Source: Kitasatospora indigofera (GTDB lineage: Bacteria; Actinomycetota; Actinomycetes; Streptomycetales; Streptomycetaceae). From it: a DNA stretch of 64,000 nt. The stretch is from contig NZ_BNBO01000029.1 in the NCBI RefSeq assembly GCF_014655955.1, forward strand, positions 40,628 to 104,627, read 5' to 3'. Below, piece after piece: positions 39,825-49,011 of the stretch. Position 1 is the first letter of the stretch. Every line of letters starts with the position of its first letter. A model generated the notes under the pieces. It made no database searches and was not told where the DNA came from. It saw only the letters and a list, made by a program, of their open reading frames with translations. A program made the position numbers and the translations under genes.

Positions 39825-41264
39825 ATGGACGCAGCTCGTACGGGTGAGGCGATCGTGGTGGGCTCGGGCCCCAACGGGCTGGCGGCGGCGCTGGTGCTGG
39901 CCCGGGAGGGGATCGCCGTCACGGTGCTGGAGGCCGAGGCGGAGATCGGCGGCGGCACCAGGTCGGGGGAGCTGACCGTCCCCGGCCTCCTGCACGACCA
40001 CTGCTCGGCGGTGCACCCGCTGGGCGTCGGCTCGCCGTTCCTGCGCTCGGCCGGCCTGGAGAAGTACGGTGTCGAGTGGTGCCGGCCGGAGATCGACCTC
40101 GCCCATCCGCTGGACGCCGCCCCGGCCGGCGTGGTCGTCCGCCCGGTCGGCCTGACGGCGGCAGGGCTCGGGGCGGACGGCCCGGCCTGGCAGCGGCTGT
40201 TCGGGCCGCTGACCGCCGGCTTCGACGAGCTGGCCGAGGACGTCCTGCGGCCCGCTCTCCGGGTGCCCCGGCACCCGCTGCGGACGGCGGGCTTCGGACT
40301 GCGCGCGCTCCGGCCCGCCGACCTGACGGCCCGGCGCTTTTGCACCGATCAGGCCCGCGCGCTGTTCGCCGGCGCCGCCGCGCACGCCATGCAGCCGCTG
40401 AACCGTCCGATGACCTCGGCCTTCGCCCTGATGCTGCTCACCGCCGGGCACCGGTTCGGCTGGCCGGTGGCCCGGGGCGGCTCCCGTACCGTCACGGACG
40501 CCTTGGCCGCCGCGCTCCGGGAGCTCGGCGGCAGGATCGAGACCGGCGTGCGGGTCCGGTCGCTGGACGAGTTGCCGCCGGTCGCCACCGTGATGCTGGA
40601 CGTGGCGCCGGGCGCGGCCGCGGACATCTGCGGGGAGCTGATGCCCACCCGGGTGCGGCGCGCCTACCGGCGCTGGCAGTACGGGCCCGGCGCCTTCAAG
40701 CTCGACCTCGCGGTCGAGGGCGGCGTGCCGTGGACCGACGAGGCGTGCCGCCGGGCCGGCACCGTGCACGTGGGCGGCACCCTGGAGGAGATCGCCTTCG
40801 CCGAACGGGAGGTGCACGCCGGCCGGATGCCCCGGCGCCCGTTCGTCCTGGTCTCGCAGCAGTACCTCGCCGACCCCGGCCGCTCGGCCGGCGACGTGCA
40901 CCCGGTCTGGGTGTACGCGCACGTGCCGCACGGCTACCAGGGCGACGCCACCGATACGGTGCTGGACCAGGTGGAGCGCTTCGCGCCCGGGCTCCGGGAC
41001 CGGATCGTCGCCCTGGCCGGCCGTTCGCCGGCCGGGATGGAGCGGCACAACGCCAACTACGTCGGGGGTGACATCGGCACCGGCGCCAACACGCTCCGGC
41101 AGACCCTGCTGCGGCCGCGGGCCGCCCTCGACCCCTACCGCACCGGCGTCCCGGGGGTCTACCTGTGCTCGGCGGCGACCCCGCCCGGCGGCGGGGTGCA
41201 CGGGATGTGCGGGTTCAACGCGGCCCGCTCCGCCCTGCGCGGCCTGGGACTCGCCGGGCGGTGA
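39825..41264 (+). CDS. FAD-dependent phytoene desaturase-like oxidoreductase
   Basis: 479 aa from the ATG at 39825. AIVVGSGPNGLAAALVLAREG is the FAD-binding Rossmann motif, and TVLEAEAEIGGGTRS is typical of CrtI/all-trans-retinol-saturase-like proteins. The C-terminal YLCSAATPPGGGVHGMCGFNAA contains the second FAD motif. The substrate is unknown; there are no carotenoid genes nearby. It starts right after a large hairpin and has only a GGAG two bases before the ATG. Its last 50 bases overlap the opposite-strand gene at 41215. Confidence 0.87.
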   Translation: MDAARTGEAIVVGSGPNGLAAALVLAREGIAVTVLEAEAEIGGGTRSGELTVPGLLHDHCSAVHPLGVGSPFLRSAGLEKYGVEWCRPEIDLAHPLDAAPAGVVVRPVGLTAAGLGADGPAWQRLFGPLTAGFDELAEDVLRPALRVPRHPLRTAGFGLRALRPADLTARRFCTDQARALFAGAAAHAMQPLNRPMTSAFALMLLTAGHRFGWPVARGGSRTVTDALAAALRELGGRIETGVRVRSLDELPPVATVMLDVAPGAAADICGELMPTRVRRAYRRWQYGPGAFKLDLAVEGGVPWTDEACRRAGTVHVGGTLEEIAFAEREVHAGRMPRRPFVLVSQQYLADPGRSAGDVHPVWVYAHVPHGYQGDATDTVLDQVERFAPGLRDRIVALAGRSPAGMERHNANYVGGDIGTGANTLRQTLLRPRAALDPYRTGVPGVYLCSAATPPGGGVHGMCGFNAARSALRGLGLAGR

Positions 41265-41910
41265 GCAGGGTGGCGCCGGGGCGGCCGTCCTGACGCACCC
41301 ACCACAGCAGCAGCACGCTGACCAGCGCCGCCAGCGCGCACCAGGCCGAGGCGAAGGCCAGCCGCCAGAGCAGCACGCCCGCCAGTGCGCCGGCGCCGGT
41401 CAGCACGCCGAGCAGCCGCAGCACCCGGTCGCCGCTGAGCAGCAGCGAGCCCACCGTGCTGAGCAGGTACCCGGCGATCAGCACCGGCGCGAACGGGACG
41501 CCGACCGCGTACGACAGCGCGTGCCCGTCGGCCTCCGCGGTGACGGGGTGCACCGCGACGGCCACCGCCAGCGCCGCGGCGACCAGGACCCCGAGCACGG
41601 CCAGGGCCGTCCGCCGCCCGCGCCCCCGCGCACCGGGGACGGCGCGCAGGACGCCGACCGGTACCAGGGCGGGCAGCAGCGGCAGGGCGATCACCGCCCA
41701 GGCGGTGCGGGCCCACTGCGCGGGCCCGGGCCCGATCCGGCCGTCGACGCCGAGCCAGACCGCCGACTCGATCAGCTGGTGCACCCCCAGCACCAGCGGG
41801 AGGGCGGCCAGCGGCAGCTGACCGGCCCGCCGGACCTGCGCCAGGCAGGCCAGGCCGAAGCCGCTGACGACGACACCCGCCACCAGGTCGGCCTCGGCGC
41901 TCCAGCACAT
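41215..41910 (-). CDS. DUF6629-type membrane protein
   Basis: 231 aa with GGAGG before the ATG. It begins MCWSAEADLVAGVVVSG and has about seven hydrophobic helices, with LGVHQLIESAVWLG in the second, the pattern of the actinobacterial DUF6629 family. Function unknown. It overlaps the convergent oxidoreductase by 50 bases, so the two mRNAs are complementary at their ends. Confidence 0.8.
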   Translation of the reverse strand: MCWSAEADLVAGVVVSGFGLACLAQVRRAGQLPLAALPLVLGVHQLIESAVWLGVDGRIGPGPAQWARTAWAVIALPLLPALVPVGVLRAVPGARGRGRRTALAVLGVLVAAALAVAVAVHPVTAEADGHALSYAVGVPFAPVLIAGYLLSTVGSLLLSGDRVLRLLGVLTGAGALAGVLLWRLAFASAWCALAALVSVLLLWWVRQDGRPGATLLTARRVPGRAGRSGPR

Positions 41911-42018
41911 CGGGGGCCTCCAGGGGGTGGTGACGCTCGCGGTGGTGACGGGGGCTGGGTGACGGGGGTTGCGGAGACGTGCGCTGCGCCGACCGGGGGC
42001 GGCCGGACGGCCGGACGG

Positions 42019-43047
42019 TCAGGGGCCGGGGCCTGGGCCGGCGTCCGGGCCTGAGCCGTTGCCGCCGTCCGTCCCGCTGCCGCTGCCGGTCCCGGTGCCC
42101 GTGTCGGCGTCGGAGGCGGCGTCCGGTTCGGCGCTGTGGCGGTGCAGGGGGCCGTGGCGATGTCCGGAGCCGGGCATGGCCGGGTGGCGGCCGATCATCA
42201 CCACCCCGACCACGATGCAGACCAGCCCGGCCGCCTCCCAGGCCAGCGCGACCGGCGTGACCCGTAACCGGTCGCCGAGGAAGGCCACCGCGCAGGCGAT
42301 CCCGGTGAGCGGCTGGGCCGCCGTCAGCGCGGGCAGGGACATCCGCAGCGGCGCCGCCTCGAAGGCGCTCTGCACCAGCAGCAGCCCCACCACACCGGCG
42401 GCCAGCACCGCGTACGGCTCCCAGGTGCGCAGCACCTCGCCGAGCCCGTGGTTGTCCAGCCGCTGCGCGACCGTCCGGGTCAGCGCGTCCTGGAGGCCGT
42501 ACAGCAGGCCGGCGGCCAGCGCGAGCAGGGTGGCCTCCTCCAGCAGCGGCATCCGGCGGGCGGTCGAGACCAGCAGCAGGGTCAGCCCGACCACGATGCC
42601 GACCGTCAGCCAGTGCCGCAGCGCGCCCGCCTCCGTCCCGCCGCCCTGCGGCTTGCCGGCCACGATGAACGCCGTCACCCCGGCGGCCAGCAGCAGTACC
42701 CCGCACCAGCCGGAGCGGCCGAGCGACTGCCGGGTCAGGACCCGGGCCAGGGCCATCGCGAAGAGCAGGTTGGTGGCCAGCAGCGGCTCGACCAGCGAGA
42801 CCTCGCCCTTGTCCAGGGCGAGGGCGCTCAGGGCCAGCCCGCTGACCATGAACGCGGTGCCCAGCAGCCACTGCGGCATCCTCATCAGGTCCAGCAGCAG
42901 CCGCCAGTGCAGCAGGTCGGAGCGCGGTGCGCGCTGGGCCGCCTGCTGCTGGAGGACGAACCCGAGACCCAGGCAGCAGGCCGCGCCGACAGCCAGGAGG
43001 AAGACCACCACGGAGGACCACCCAAAGGTCTGGTGGCTGCGCCGCAT
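42019..43047 (-). CDS. EamA/DMT-family transporter
   Basis: 342 aa with about nine to ten helices in two EamA-like halves: VEPLLATNLLFAMALARVL closes the first and QPLTGIACAVAFLGDRLRV the second. Homologous proteins move small metabolites or serve as DMT exporters; the substrate cannot be read. The C-terminal 45 residues are a soluble His/Ser/Gly/Asp tail (SGHRHGPLHRHS), which could bind metal. It lies upstream of the DUF6629 gene on the same strand. Confidence 0.82.
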   Translation of the reverse strand: MRRSHQTFGWSSVVVFLLAVGAACCLGLGFVLQQQAAQRAPRSDLLHWRLLLDLMRMPQWLLGTAFMVSGLALSALALDKGEVSLVEPLLATNLLFAMALARVLTRQSLGRSGWCGVLLLAAGVTAFIVAGKPQGGGTEAGALRHWLTVGIVVGLTLLLVSTARRMPLLEEATLLALAAGLLYGLQDALTRTVAQRLDNHGLGEVLRTWEPYAVLAAGVVGLLLVQSAFEAAPLRMSLPALTAAQPLTGIACAVAFLGDRLRVTPVALAWEAAGLVCIVVGVVMIGRHPAMPGSGHRHGPLHRHSAEPDAASDADTGTGTGSGSGTDGGNGSGPDAGPGPGP

Positions 43048-43242
43048 CCGAGCCGGTCCGGCCGGCCCGGTGCCACGGCGCGCTGCCGCCAGCCTACCGC
43101 CGGGGGCCTGGCCGGGGCCGGTCCGCCGACGGCGCGCGCGTCGCGCGTCGCGCCCTCATGCAAGGCTTGCAGCCGGGCCCCGCGCGGGCGCACGCTGGTG
43201 GGAGCGGGTGCGACGAGGGGGGTCTGCGCCAGGAGGTGCGGC

Positions 43243-43506
43243 ATGCACAACCAGTGGGATGTGGAGCTGAGCTTCGAGGAGGACGGGGTGCACACCGAGT
43301 GCGAGGCCAGACTGGTCGGCGCGCGGGCGCCGGGCCTGAACGCCCACGGTGAATCCGTCCGGAGCGCCGACGACCGGCCGCTGGCCCGGATCGGCGAGGA
43401 GATGGCGGCCGCCCGGGCGCTGGAGGAACTCTCCCGCAAGCTGCGCAGCCAGGCCGTCGGCGAGATCGACGACGAGGGGCACCGCCCCGCCTACCTGATC
43501 TACTGA
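43243..43506 (+). CDS. DUF1876 domain protein
   Basis: 87 aa with AGGAGG at 43231-43236. WDVELSFEEDGVHTECEARL, RIGEEMAAARALEELSRKL and the C-terminal EIDDEG are the DUF1876 signature, a small dsRBD-like fold common in actinobacteria. Function unknown. It is convergent with fruA. Confidence 0.9.
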   Translation: MHNQWDVELSFEEDGVHTECEARLVGARAPGLNAHGESVRSADDRPLARIGEEMAAARALEELSRKLRSQAVGEIDDEGHRPAYLIY

Positions 43507-43509
43507 CGG

Positions 43510-43552
43510 ACCCGCCGGCCCGACCGGTCCCCGATGCGTCCGGCCGGCGGGT
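43510..43552. terminator. Terminator after the DUF1876 gene
   Basis: ACCCGCCGGCC (43510-43520) pairs perfectly with 43542-43552 around a 21-base loop, just past the stop. It may also protect against read-through toward fruA. Confidence 0.6.
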
Positions 43553-43683
43553 GCGGCGCGCCCGGGGCCGGGGGACGCCGTGCACCCGGCCGTGGGTGCC
43601 GCCCGGTGACGGCCGCCCGGGCACCCGACCACCGGATCCGGGGGGCAGAGGGCAGACGGTTCGGCGGCTCGGACGCCCGCGGG

Positions 43684-45744
43684 TCAGACGCCCGCGCGTA
43701 CGCTCCCCGGCTCCGGGACGGCCGGGTCCTTGCCGCGGATGCCCTTCAGCAGCAGTACGAGCAGGGCCGTGACCAGCGTGCCGGCCACGATCGCGAGCAG
43801 GTACAGGAAGGGGGCGCCGATCAGCGGCAGCACCCAGATGCCGCCGTGCGGGGCCCGCAGGGTGGAGCCGAAGGCCATCACCAGGCCGCCGGCGGTCATG
43901 CTGCCGGCGATCGCGGCCGGGATCACCCGGAGCGGGTCGGCGGCGGCGAACGGGATCGCGCCCTCGGTGATGAACGAGGCCCCGAGCACCCAGGCCGCCT
44001 TGCCGTTCTCGCGCTCCTCCCGGGTGAACAGCCGGGCCCGGACGGTGGTCGCCAGCGCCATCCCCAGCGGCGGGGTCATCCCGGCCGCCATCACCGCGGC
44101 CATCACCTTGAGGCTGCCGGCGTCCGGGGCGGAGCCGGCCGTGGTGAGCGCGCCGGCGGCGAAGGTGTAGGCGACCTTGTTGAGCGGGCCGCCCAGGTCG
44201 AAGGCCATCATCGCGCCCAGCAGCACGCCCAGCAGGATCGCGTTGGTGCCGGACAGGCTGTTCAGCCAGTTCGTCAGGCCGCTCATCGCCGAGGCGATCG
44301 GCGATCCCACCACCACGAACATCAGGAAGCCGACCGCCGCGACCGACACCAGGGGGATCACCACCACCGGCATGATCCCCCGGACCGCCCCCGGCACCCG
44401 CCGGCGCACCATCCAGCGGACCAGGAAGCCGGCGGCCAGCCCGGAGACCAGGCCGCCGAGGAATCCCGCGCCGACCGTCACCGAGATCGCGCCGCCGACG
44501 ATGCCCGGAGCCAGGGCCGGCCGGTCGGCGACGGCGTACGCGATGTAGCCGGAGAGGACCGGCACCAGGAAGCCGAAGGCGGCCGTACCGGCCTGGAAGA
44601 GCATCGCGGCCCAGCTCTGCCGGGAGGCCCAGTCGAAGTGGCCGACCACGGAGGCGGCGGACGAGATCTCGTACCCGCCGATCGCGAAGGCCAGCGCGAT
44701 CAGCAGCCCGCCCGCCGCCACGAACGGGATCATGTAGCTGACGCCGGTCATCAGGTACTGCCGGAGCCGACTGCCCCAGTGGTCCTCCCGGCGGCCGGTG
44801 ACCGGGCCGCCGCCCGCCGCCCGGGCGTCCGCGCCGACCCGGTCCGGGCCGGCCGGATCGGCGGCCCGCGCGGCCCGGACCGCCCGGGCGACCAGCTCGT
44901 CCGCGCGGTGGACGCCCGCCCGCACGCCGACGTCCACCGTGGGCTTCCCGGCGAACCGGCCCCTGTCCCTGACCTCCACGTCGTGCGCGAGGATCACCGC
45001 GTCCGCCGCCGCGATCACCTCGGGGGCGAGCGGGGTGGAGCCGGCCGAACCCTGGGTCTCCACCCGGATCTCGGCACCGGCCCGGGCCGCCGCCTGCTCC
45101 AGGGCCCGGGCGGCCAGGTAGGTGTGCGCGATGCCGGTCGGGCAGGAGGTCACGGCGACCAGCCGGGGCCAGGACCCCTCGGCGGGTCCGTCGGCGGGCC
45201 CGTCGGCGCGCGCTTCGGCGCCGGCGGCCGGTCCGGTGGGCGGTTCGGCGCCGGCGGCCGGTGCGGGAGCCGGTGCGCGGGCCGCCGGCGCGTCCTCGCC
45301 GTTCACCAGGGCGGCGACGGCGGTCGGGTCGGTGGCGGCCCGCAGGGCGCCGGTGAACCCCGGGTCCGTCAGCCGGCGGGCCAGCGCGGCCAGGATCCGC
45401 AGGTGGTCCTCGTCCGCGCCGTCCGGCGCCGCGATCATGAAGACCAGGTCGGCCGGGCGGCCGTCCGGGGCGTCGAAGTCCAGGCCGCGCGCGCTGCGCC
45501 CGAAGGCCAGGCTGGGCCGGGTGACATGCGCCGAGCGGCAGTGCGGGACGCCGATGCCCTCGCCCAGGCCGGTCGGCGCCCGCGCCTCGCGGGCGGCGAC
45601 GTCGGCGAGGAACCCGTCGAGGTCGGTGATCCGGCCCTCGGCGAGCAGCCGCTGGGCGAGCGAGCGCAGGGCCTCCGCCTTCTCCCCGGGGGCGAGGTAG
45701 AGGTCGACGAGCGGGGGAGTGATCAGCCTGCCGGAGTCGTGCAC
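43684..45744 (-). CDS. fruA: Fructose PTS enzyme IIABC
   Basis: 686 aa from a GTG with GAAGGA upstream. EIIA occupies residues about 1-145, with the phospho-His in GVPHCRSAHV (about 68). After an Ala/Pro linker, EIIB (about 192-300) has the phospho-Cys motif TSCPTGIAHT (Cys about 201). EIIC (about 335-675) has multiple helices with GGLLIALAFAIGGYE and FMVVVGSPIASAM-like segments. It imports fructose as fructose 1-phosphate, receiving phosphate from HPr. The A-B-C order in one chain matches actinobacterial FruA. The gene is 125 bases downstream of fruK. Confidence 0.95.
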   Translation of the reverse strand: MHDSGRLITPPLVDLYLAPGEKAEALRSLAQRLLAEGRITDLDGFLADVAAREARAPTGLGEGIGVPHCRSAHVTRPSLAFGRSARGLDFDAPDGRPADLVFMIAAPDGADEDHLRILAALARRLTDPGFTGALRAATDPTAVAALVNGEDAPAARAPAPAPAAGAEPPTGPAAGAEARADGPADGPAEGSWPRLVAVTSCPTGIAHTYLAARALEQAAARAGAEIRVETQGSAGSTPLAPEVIAAADAVILAHDVEVRDRGRFAGKPTVDVGVRAGVHRADELVARAVRAARAADPAGPDRVGADARAAGGGPVTGRREDHWGSRLRQYLMTGVSYMIPFVAAGGLLIALAFAIGGYEISSAASVVGHFDWASRQSWAAMLFQAGTAAFGFLVPVLSGYIAYAVADRPALAPGIVGGAISVTVGAGFLGGLVSGLAAGFLVRWMVRRRVPGAVRGIMPVVVIPLVSVAAVGFLMFVVVGSPIASAMSGLTNWLNSLSGTNAILLGVLLGAMMAFDLGGPLNKVAYTFAAGALTTAGSAPDAGSLKVMAAVMAAGMTPPLGMALATTVRARLFTREERENGKAAWVLGASFITEGAIPFAAADPLRVIPAAIAGSMTAGGLVMAFGSTLRAPHGGIWVLPLIGAPFLYLLAIVAGTLVTALLVLLLKGIRGKDPAVPEPGSVRAGV

Positions 45745-45869
45745 GGTGGTGGTCCTTCAGCGGTCGGTGCCTGGTGGGTCCCATGGCCTGGTTCCCGTTG
45801 CCCCCGGGGTCCGTCCCGGCCGCGGTCCGCGTCCGGCCGGTGTCCGGGGGTCGCGCCCCGGGCGCGCGG

Positions 45870-46814
45870 TCAGCCGGCCAGCGGCCGCTCCAACGGCAGG
45901 TCGGCGGTGACCTGGACCGTGTCCGGATCGAGGTCGGCCGGGCCCGGCATCGCGCTGCCCGGCAACCCGACGGCGGCGGCCCCGTGCGCCAGCGCCGCCG
46001 CCAGTGCCCGGGGCCCGGCGCCGCCGGCGCCGAGGAACCCGGCGAGGGAGGCGTCGCCCGCCCCCACGTCGCTGCGGACGACGGCGACCGGCGCGGTGCC
46101 GAACCAGCTGCCCTCCTCGCAGACCAGCAGCATGCCGTCCGCGCCGAGGCCGGCCAGCACCTGCCGGGCGCCCTGCTTGACCAGGTGGCGGGCCGCCTCG
46201 AAGGCGTCGCCGACGGTGGCCACCTCGCGGCCGGCCGCCTCGGCCAGCTCCTCCCGGTTGGGCTTCACCACGTCCGGCCGGGCGCCGAGGGCGGCGAGCA
46301 GGGCGGGGCCCGAGGTGTCGACCGCGGTCCGGGCGCCGCGGTCGCGCACCCGGCCGACGAGTTCGGCGTACCACCCGGGGGCCAGGCCGCGCGGCAGGCT
46401 GCCGCAGCAGGCCAGCCAGTCCACCCGGGTACCGGCGAAGTCCTCGCGGACGGCGGCGAGCAGGGCGGCCGCCTCCGGCGCGGTCAGTTCCGGCCCCGGC
46501 GAGTTGATCCTGGTGAGGACGCGGTCGCCCTCGACCACGGTGACGTTGGTCCTGGTCTCGCCCCGGACCGGCACGGTCGCCACCCGGATCCCCTCCTGGA
46601 GCAGCAGGCCGGAGAGCAGCGGTCCGGCGGAGCCGCCGAGCGGCAGCACGGCGGTGGTCCGGTGTCCGGCGGCGGTCAGCGTGCGGGCCACGTTGACGCC
46701 CTTGCCGCCCGGGTCCACCCGCTCGGAGGCGGCCCGGTTGACCGCGCCCCGGTGCAGCCGGTCCAGCTCGTAGGTCCGGTCCAGGCTGGGGTTCGGCGTC
46801 ATCGTGACGATCAC
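45870..46814 (-). CDS. fruK: 1-phosphofructokinase
   Basis: 314 aa from a GTG overlapping the fruR stop (GTGA). It starts VIVTMTPNPSLDRTYEL as in bacterial 1-phosphofructokinases. DPGGKGVNVARTL is the PfkB substrate motif and SDVGAGDASLAGFLG the signature 2 with catalytic Asp. It converts the fructose 1-phosphate made by FruA to fructose 1,6-bisphosphate. Confidence 0.95.
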   Translation of the reverse strand: MIVTMTPNPSLDRTYELDRLHRGAVNRAASERVDPGGKGVNVARTLTAAGHRTTAVLPLGGSAGPLLSGLLLQEGIRVATVPVRGETRTNVTVVEGDRVLTRINSPGPELTAPEAAALLAAVREDFAGTRVDWLACCGSLPRGLAPGWYAELVGRVRDRGARTAVDTSGPALLAALGARPDVVKPNREELAEAAGREVATVGDAFEAARHLVKQGARQVLAGLGADGMLLVCEEGSWFGTAPVAVVRSDVGAGDASLAGFLGAGGAGPRALAAALAHGAAAVGLPGSAMPGPADLDPDTVQVTADLPLERPLAG

Positions 46815-47572
46815 GCGCGGATCACCTCCGGCCCGAGCCGCTCGATGCCGGCGGCCCGCTCGTCGGACAGCCCGGTGTCGGTGACCAGGACGTCGACCTG
46901 GCTCAGCGAGGCGAACCGGGCGAAGTGCCGGGTGCCGAACTTGGCGGAGTCGGCGACCAGCACCACCCGCCGGGCGGCCCCGACCATGGCGCGCTTCACC
47001 GCGGCCTCCGCGAGGTCCGGGGTGCTGAGCCCGCCCTCGGGGTCGAAGCCGTTGGTGGCGATCACCGCCAGGTCGGCGTGGATGTCGGCGAGGTCCCGCA
47101 GGGCCCAGGCGTCGACGGCGGCCTGGGTGCGGTGCCGCAGCCGTCCGCCGACCAGGTGGAGGGTGAGGTCGGGGTGGTCGGCCAGCCGGGCGGCCACCGG
47201 CAGGGCGTTGGTCACCACGGTCAGCGCGCTGTCCAGCGGCAGCAGGGCGGCGAGCCGGGAGACGGTGGTGCCGGCGTCGAGCAGCACGCTGCCGTCGGCG
47301 GGCAGCAGGGCGAGCGCGGCCCTGGCGATCCGCTCCTTCTCGCCGGCCGCCGTGCTGTCGCGCTCGGCCAGCCCGGGCTCCAGGTGGAGGCCGCCGGCGG
47401 GCAGCGCGCCGCCGTGCACCCGGCGCAGCAGCCCGGCCCGGTCCAGCGCGCTCAGGTCGCGCCGGACGGTCTCCTGGGTGACGCCGAACTCCTCGGCGAG
47501 CGAGGGTACGTCGACCCTGCCGCGCTGCTGGGCCAGCGACAGGATCTGCTGCTGCCGCTCCGCTGCATACAT
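46811..47572 (-). CDS. fruR: DeoR-family regulator of the fructose operon
   Basis: 253 aa. The N-terminal DeoR helix-turn-helix reads RQQQILSLAQQRGRVDVPSL and EFGVTQETVRRDLSALDRAGLL. The C-terminal sugar-phosphate sensor domain has LLDAGTTVSRLAALLP and LAVIATNGFDPEGGLSTPDLAEA. First gene of fruR-fruK-fruA. It most likely senses fructose 1-phosphate and controls the operon through sites in the 439-base gap shared with the HPr gene. Confidence 0.93.
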   Translation of the reverse strand: MYAAERQQQILSLAQQRGRVDVPSLAEEFGVTQETVRRDLSALDRAGLLRRVHGGALPAGGLHLEPGLAERDSTAAGEKERIARAALALLPADGSVLLDAGTTVSRLAALLPLDSALTVVTNALPVAARLADHPDLTLHLVGGRLRHRTQAAVDAWALRDLADIHADLAVIATNGFDPEGGLSTPDLAEAAVKRAMVGAARRVVLVADSAKFGTRHFARFASLSQVDVLVTDTGLSDERAAGIERLGPEVIRA

Positions 47573-47593
47573 GTGGGTTTGGGTCCGTTTCCT

Positions 47594-47672
47594 GTCCGGT
47601 TACGCCTGATTGACCCAGACGATACGCGCGGCCGACGGGAAAGCCCAGGAAACCGGGCCGTCCCGTTATGCC
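47594..47672. promoter_or_regulatory. Candidate FruR direct-repeat sites
   Basis: GTCCGGTTACGCC (47594-47606) and GTCCCGTTATGCC (47660-47672) match at 11 of 13 positions, 66 bases apart, between fruR and the divergent HPr gene. Spaced direct repeats suit DeoR-type repressors. No other feature is seen in the rest of the 439-base gap apart from the promoter at 47681. Confidence 0.45.
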
Positions 47673-47680
47673 CGAATCTG

Positions 47681-47710
47681 TTGACTTGATCATGTAATCG
47701 GACGTAGAAC
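47681..47710 (+). promoter_or_regulatory. Candidate promoter for the HPr gene
   Basis: TTGACT (47681-47686), an 18-base spacer, then TAGAAC (47705-47710) on the plus strand in an AT-rich spot. It would give a leader of about 295 bases before the HPr start. Confidence 0.45.
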
Positions 47711-48011
47711 CAATGGAAACGCCCCTTCGGCGGACGTGGAACCACATCCGCTCCCGGCTTTCCGTCGAAACCCGGAGGCGCCGGCCCGGTCGCCACCGCG
47801 CACCGCGGCCGCCTCCCGCCCCTCGTCACCGCGTGCGTACTCCGGGGCCCGCATCCCGCATCCCGTTCCCCGGCCGGCCGCGTCACCCATCCCGGCCGCG
47901 TCACCCGCCCCCGCCGCCGACACATCGCCGTCAGCATCTCCGCCGCCGGCCACCGCCGCCTCCCGACCCTCGCCGCCCCGCCACCTGCCGCCACCACCCA
48001 GGGAGGTCCCC

Positions 48012-48296
48012 GTGCCCCGACTCCTCGTCTCCGTAGGCTCCCCCGCCGGCCTGCACACCCGCCCGGCGGCGCTCTTCGCCCGGGCCGCCGCCCGCCAGCC
48101 CGTCCGGGTGACCGTCCGCAAGCCCGGCCGCAACCCGGTGGACGCCCGCAGCCTGCTTGCCGTCCTGACGCTGGCGGCCTGCTACGGAGACACCCTGGAG
48201 CTGGCCACCGACGGCGACCACGCCCACGCCCAGGCCGCGCTGGACGAACTCGCCGGCCTGCTCGGCGGCGACTTCGACAACGGGGACGGCCGGTGA
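48012..48296 (+). CDS. ptsH: HPr-family phosphocarrier protein
   Basis: 94 aa from a GTG with GGGAGG ahead. SPAGLHTRPAALFARAA places the phospho-His at residue 15, and DARSLLAVLTLAACYGDTLEL matches the region around the regulatory Ser of HPr (here about 47). It carries phosphate from EI to EIIA of FruA. It is divergent from fruRKA. Streptomyces usually have a stand-alone ptsH, so this may be a second, fructose-dedicated HPr. Its final seven codons plus stop are duplicated in tandem. Confidence 0.88.
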   Translation: MPRLLVSVGSPAGLHTRPAALFARAAARQPVRVTVRKPGRNPVDARSLLAVLTLAACYGDTLELATDGDHAHAQAALDELAGLLGGDFDNGDGR

Positions 48297-48320
48297 TTCG
48301 ACAACGGGGACGGCCGGTGA
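48273..48320 (+). repeat. Perfect 24-bp tandem duplication across the HPr stop codon
   Basis: The sequence from 48273 to 48296, encoding FDNGDGR and the TGA stop, is repeated exactly at 48297-48320 in the same frame, including a second TGA. It is recent by its perfect identity. Confidence 0.9.
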
Positions 48321-48376
48321 GCGGGCGTCCCGGCCCCACGCCCCGGGCCTCGACCGGCACGGCCTAGCATGTCGGG

Positions 48377-48850
48377 ATGGACTTCCTGAGCCTGGCCGAG
48401 GTGGAGACGATCGCGCGGCGGGCCCACGACGGGCAGGTCGACAAGGCGGGCCGGCCGTACGCCGAGCACCTGGCCGCCGTGGCCGGCGGGGTGCGCGAGC
48501 GCGGCGGCAGCACGGAGCAGATCGCCGCGGCCTGGCTGCACGACGCGGTCGAGGACGACGCGCTGACCCAGCAGTGGCTGGACACGGCGCCGCTCCCGCC
48601 GGCGGTCAAGGCGATCGTCGCCGCCGTCACCAAGCGGTCCGGCGAGGCCCCCGAGGAGTACGCCGCGCGGATCCTGGCCACCCCGGGCGCCCTGCTCGTC
48701 AAGCAGGCCGATCTCGCCCACAACGCCGACCCGGTCCGGCTGTCCGCCCTGGACCGGGCCACCGGGGAGCGGCTCACCGCGAAGTACGCCCGGATGCACC
48801 GCCTGCTGGGCCTGCCCGGGCCCGCGGACGCCGGGCACCCGGCGGGCTGA
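48377..48850 (+). CDS. HD-domain phosphohydrolase-like protein
   Basis: 157 aa. ARRAHDGQVDKAGRPYAEHLAAV and AAWLHDAVEDDALT match the N-terminal HD hydrolase region of RelA/SpoT-like and small alarmone hydrolase proteins (His...HD...Asp metal ligands). A nucleotide or alarmone phosphohydrolase is likely but the substrate is open. There is no ribosome site; TAGCAT (48365-48370) seven bases before the ATG suggests a leaderless mRNA. Confidence 0.8.
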   Translation: MDFLSLAEVETIARRAHDGQVDKAGRPYAEHLAAVAGGVRERGGSTEQIAAAWLHDAVEDDALTQQWLDTAPLPPAVKAIVAAVTKRSGEAPEEYAARILATPGALLVKQADLAHNADPVRLSALDRATGERLTAKYARMHRLLGLPGPADAGHPAG

Positions 48851-49011
48851 GCCGGCGCCCGTCCCGCGCGGCCGCCGGCCCGGTCCGGGGGCCGGTCCGC
48901 CCCGGCTGACGGCCGCCCGGCGCCGGGGCCGGCCGTTGTGGGCGTGAACCAATACACTCCCGTTCGCACTCATGAGAGAGTCGTGGTGCCGAACCGACGA
49001 GGGGGCCACGA

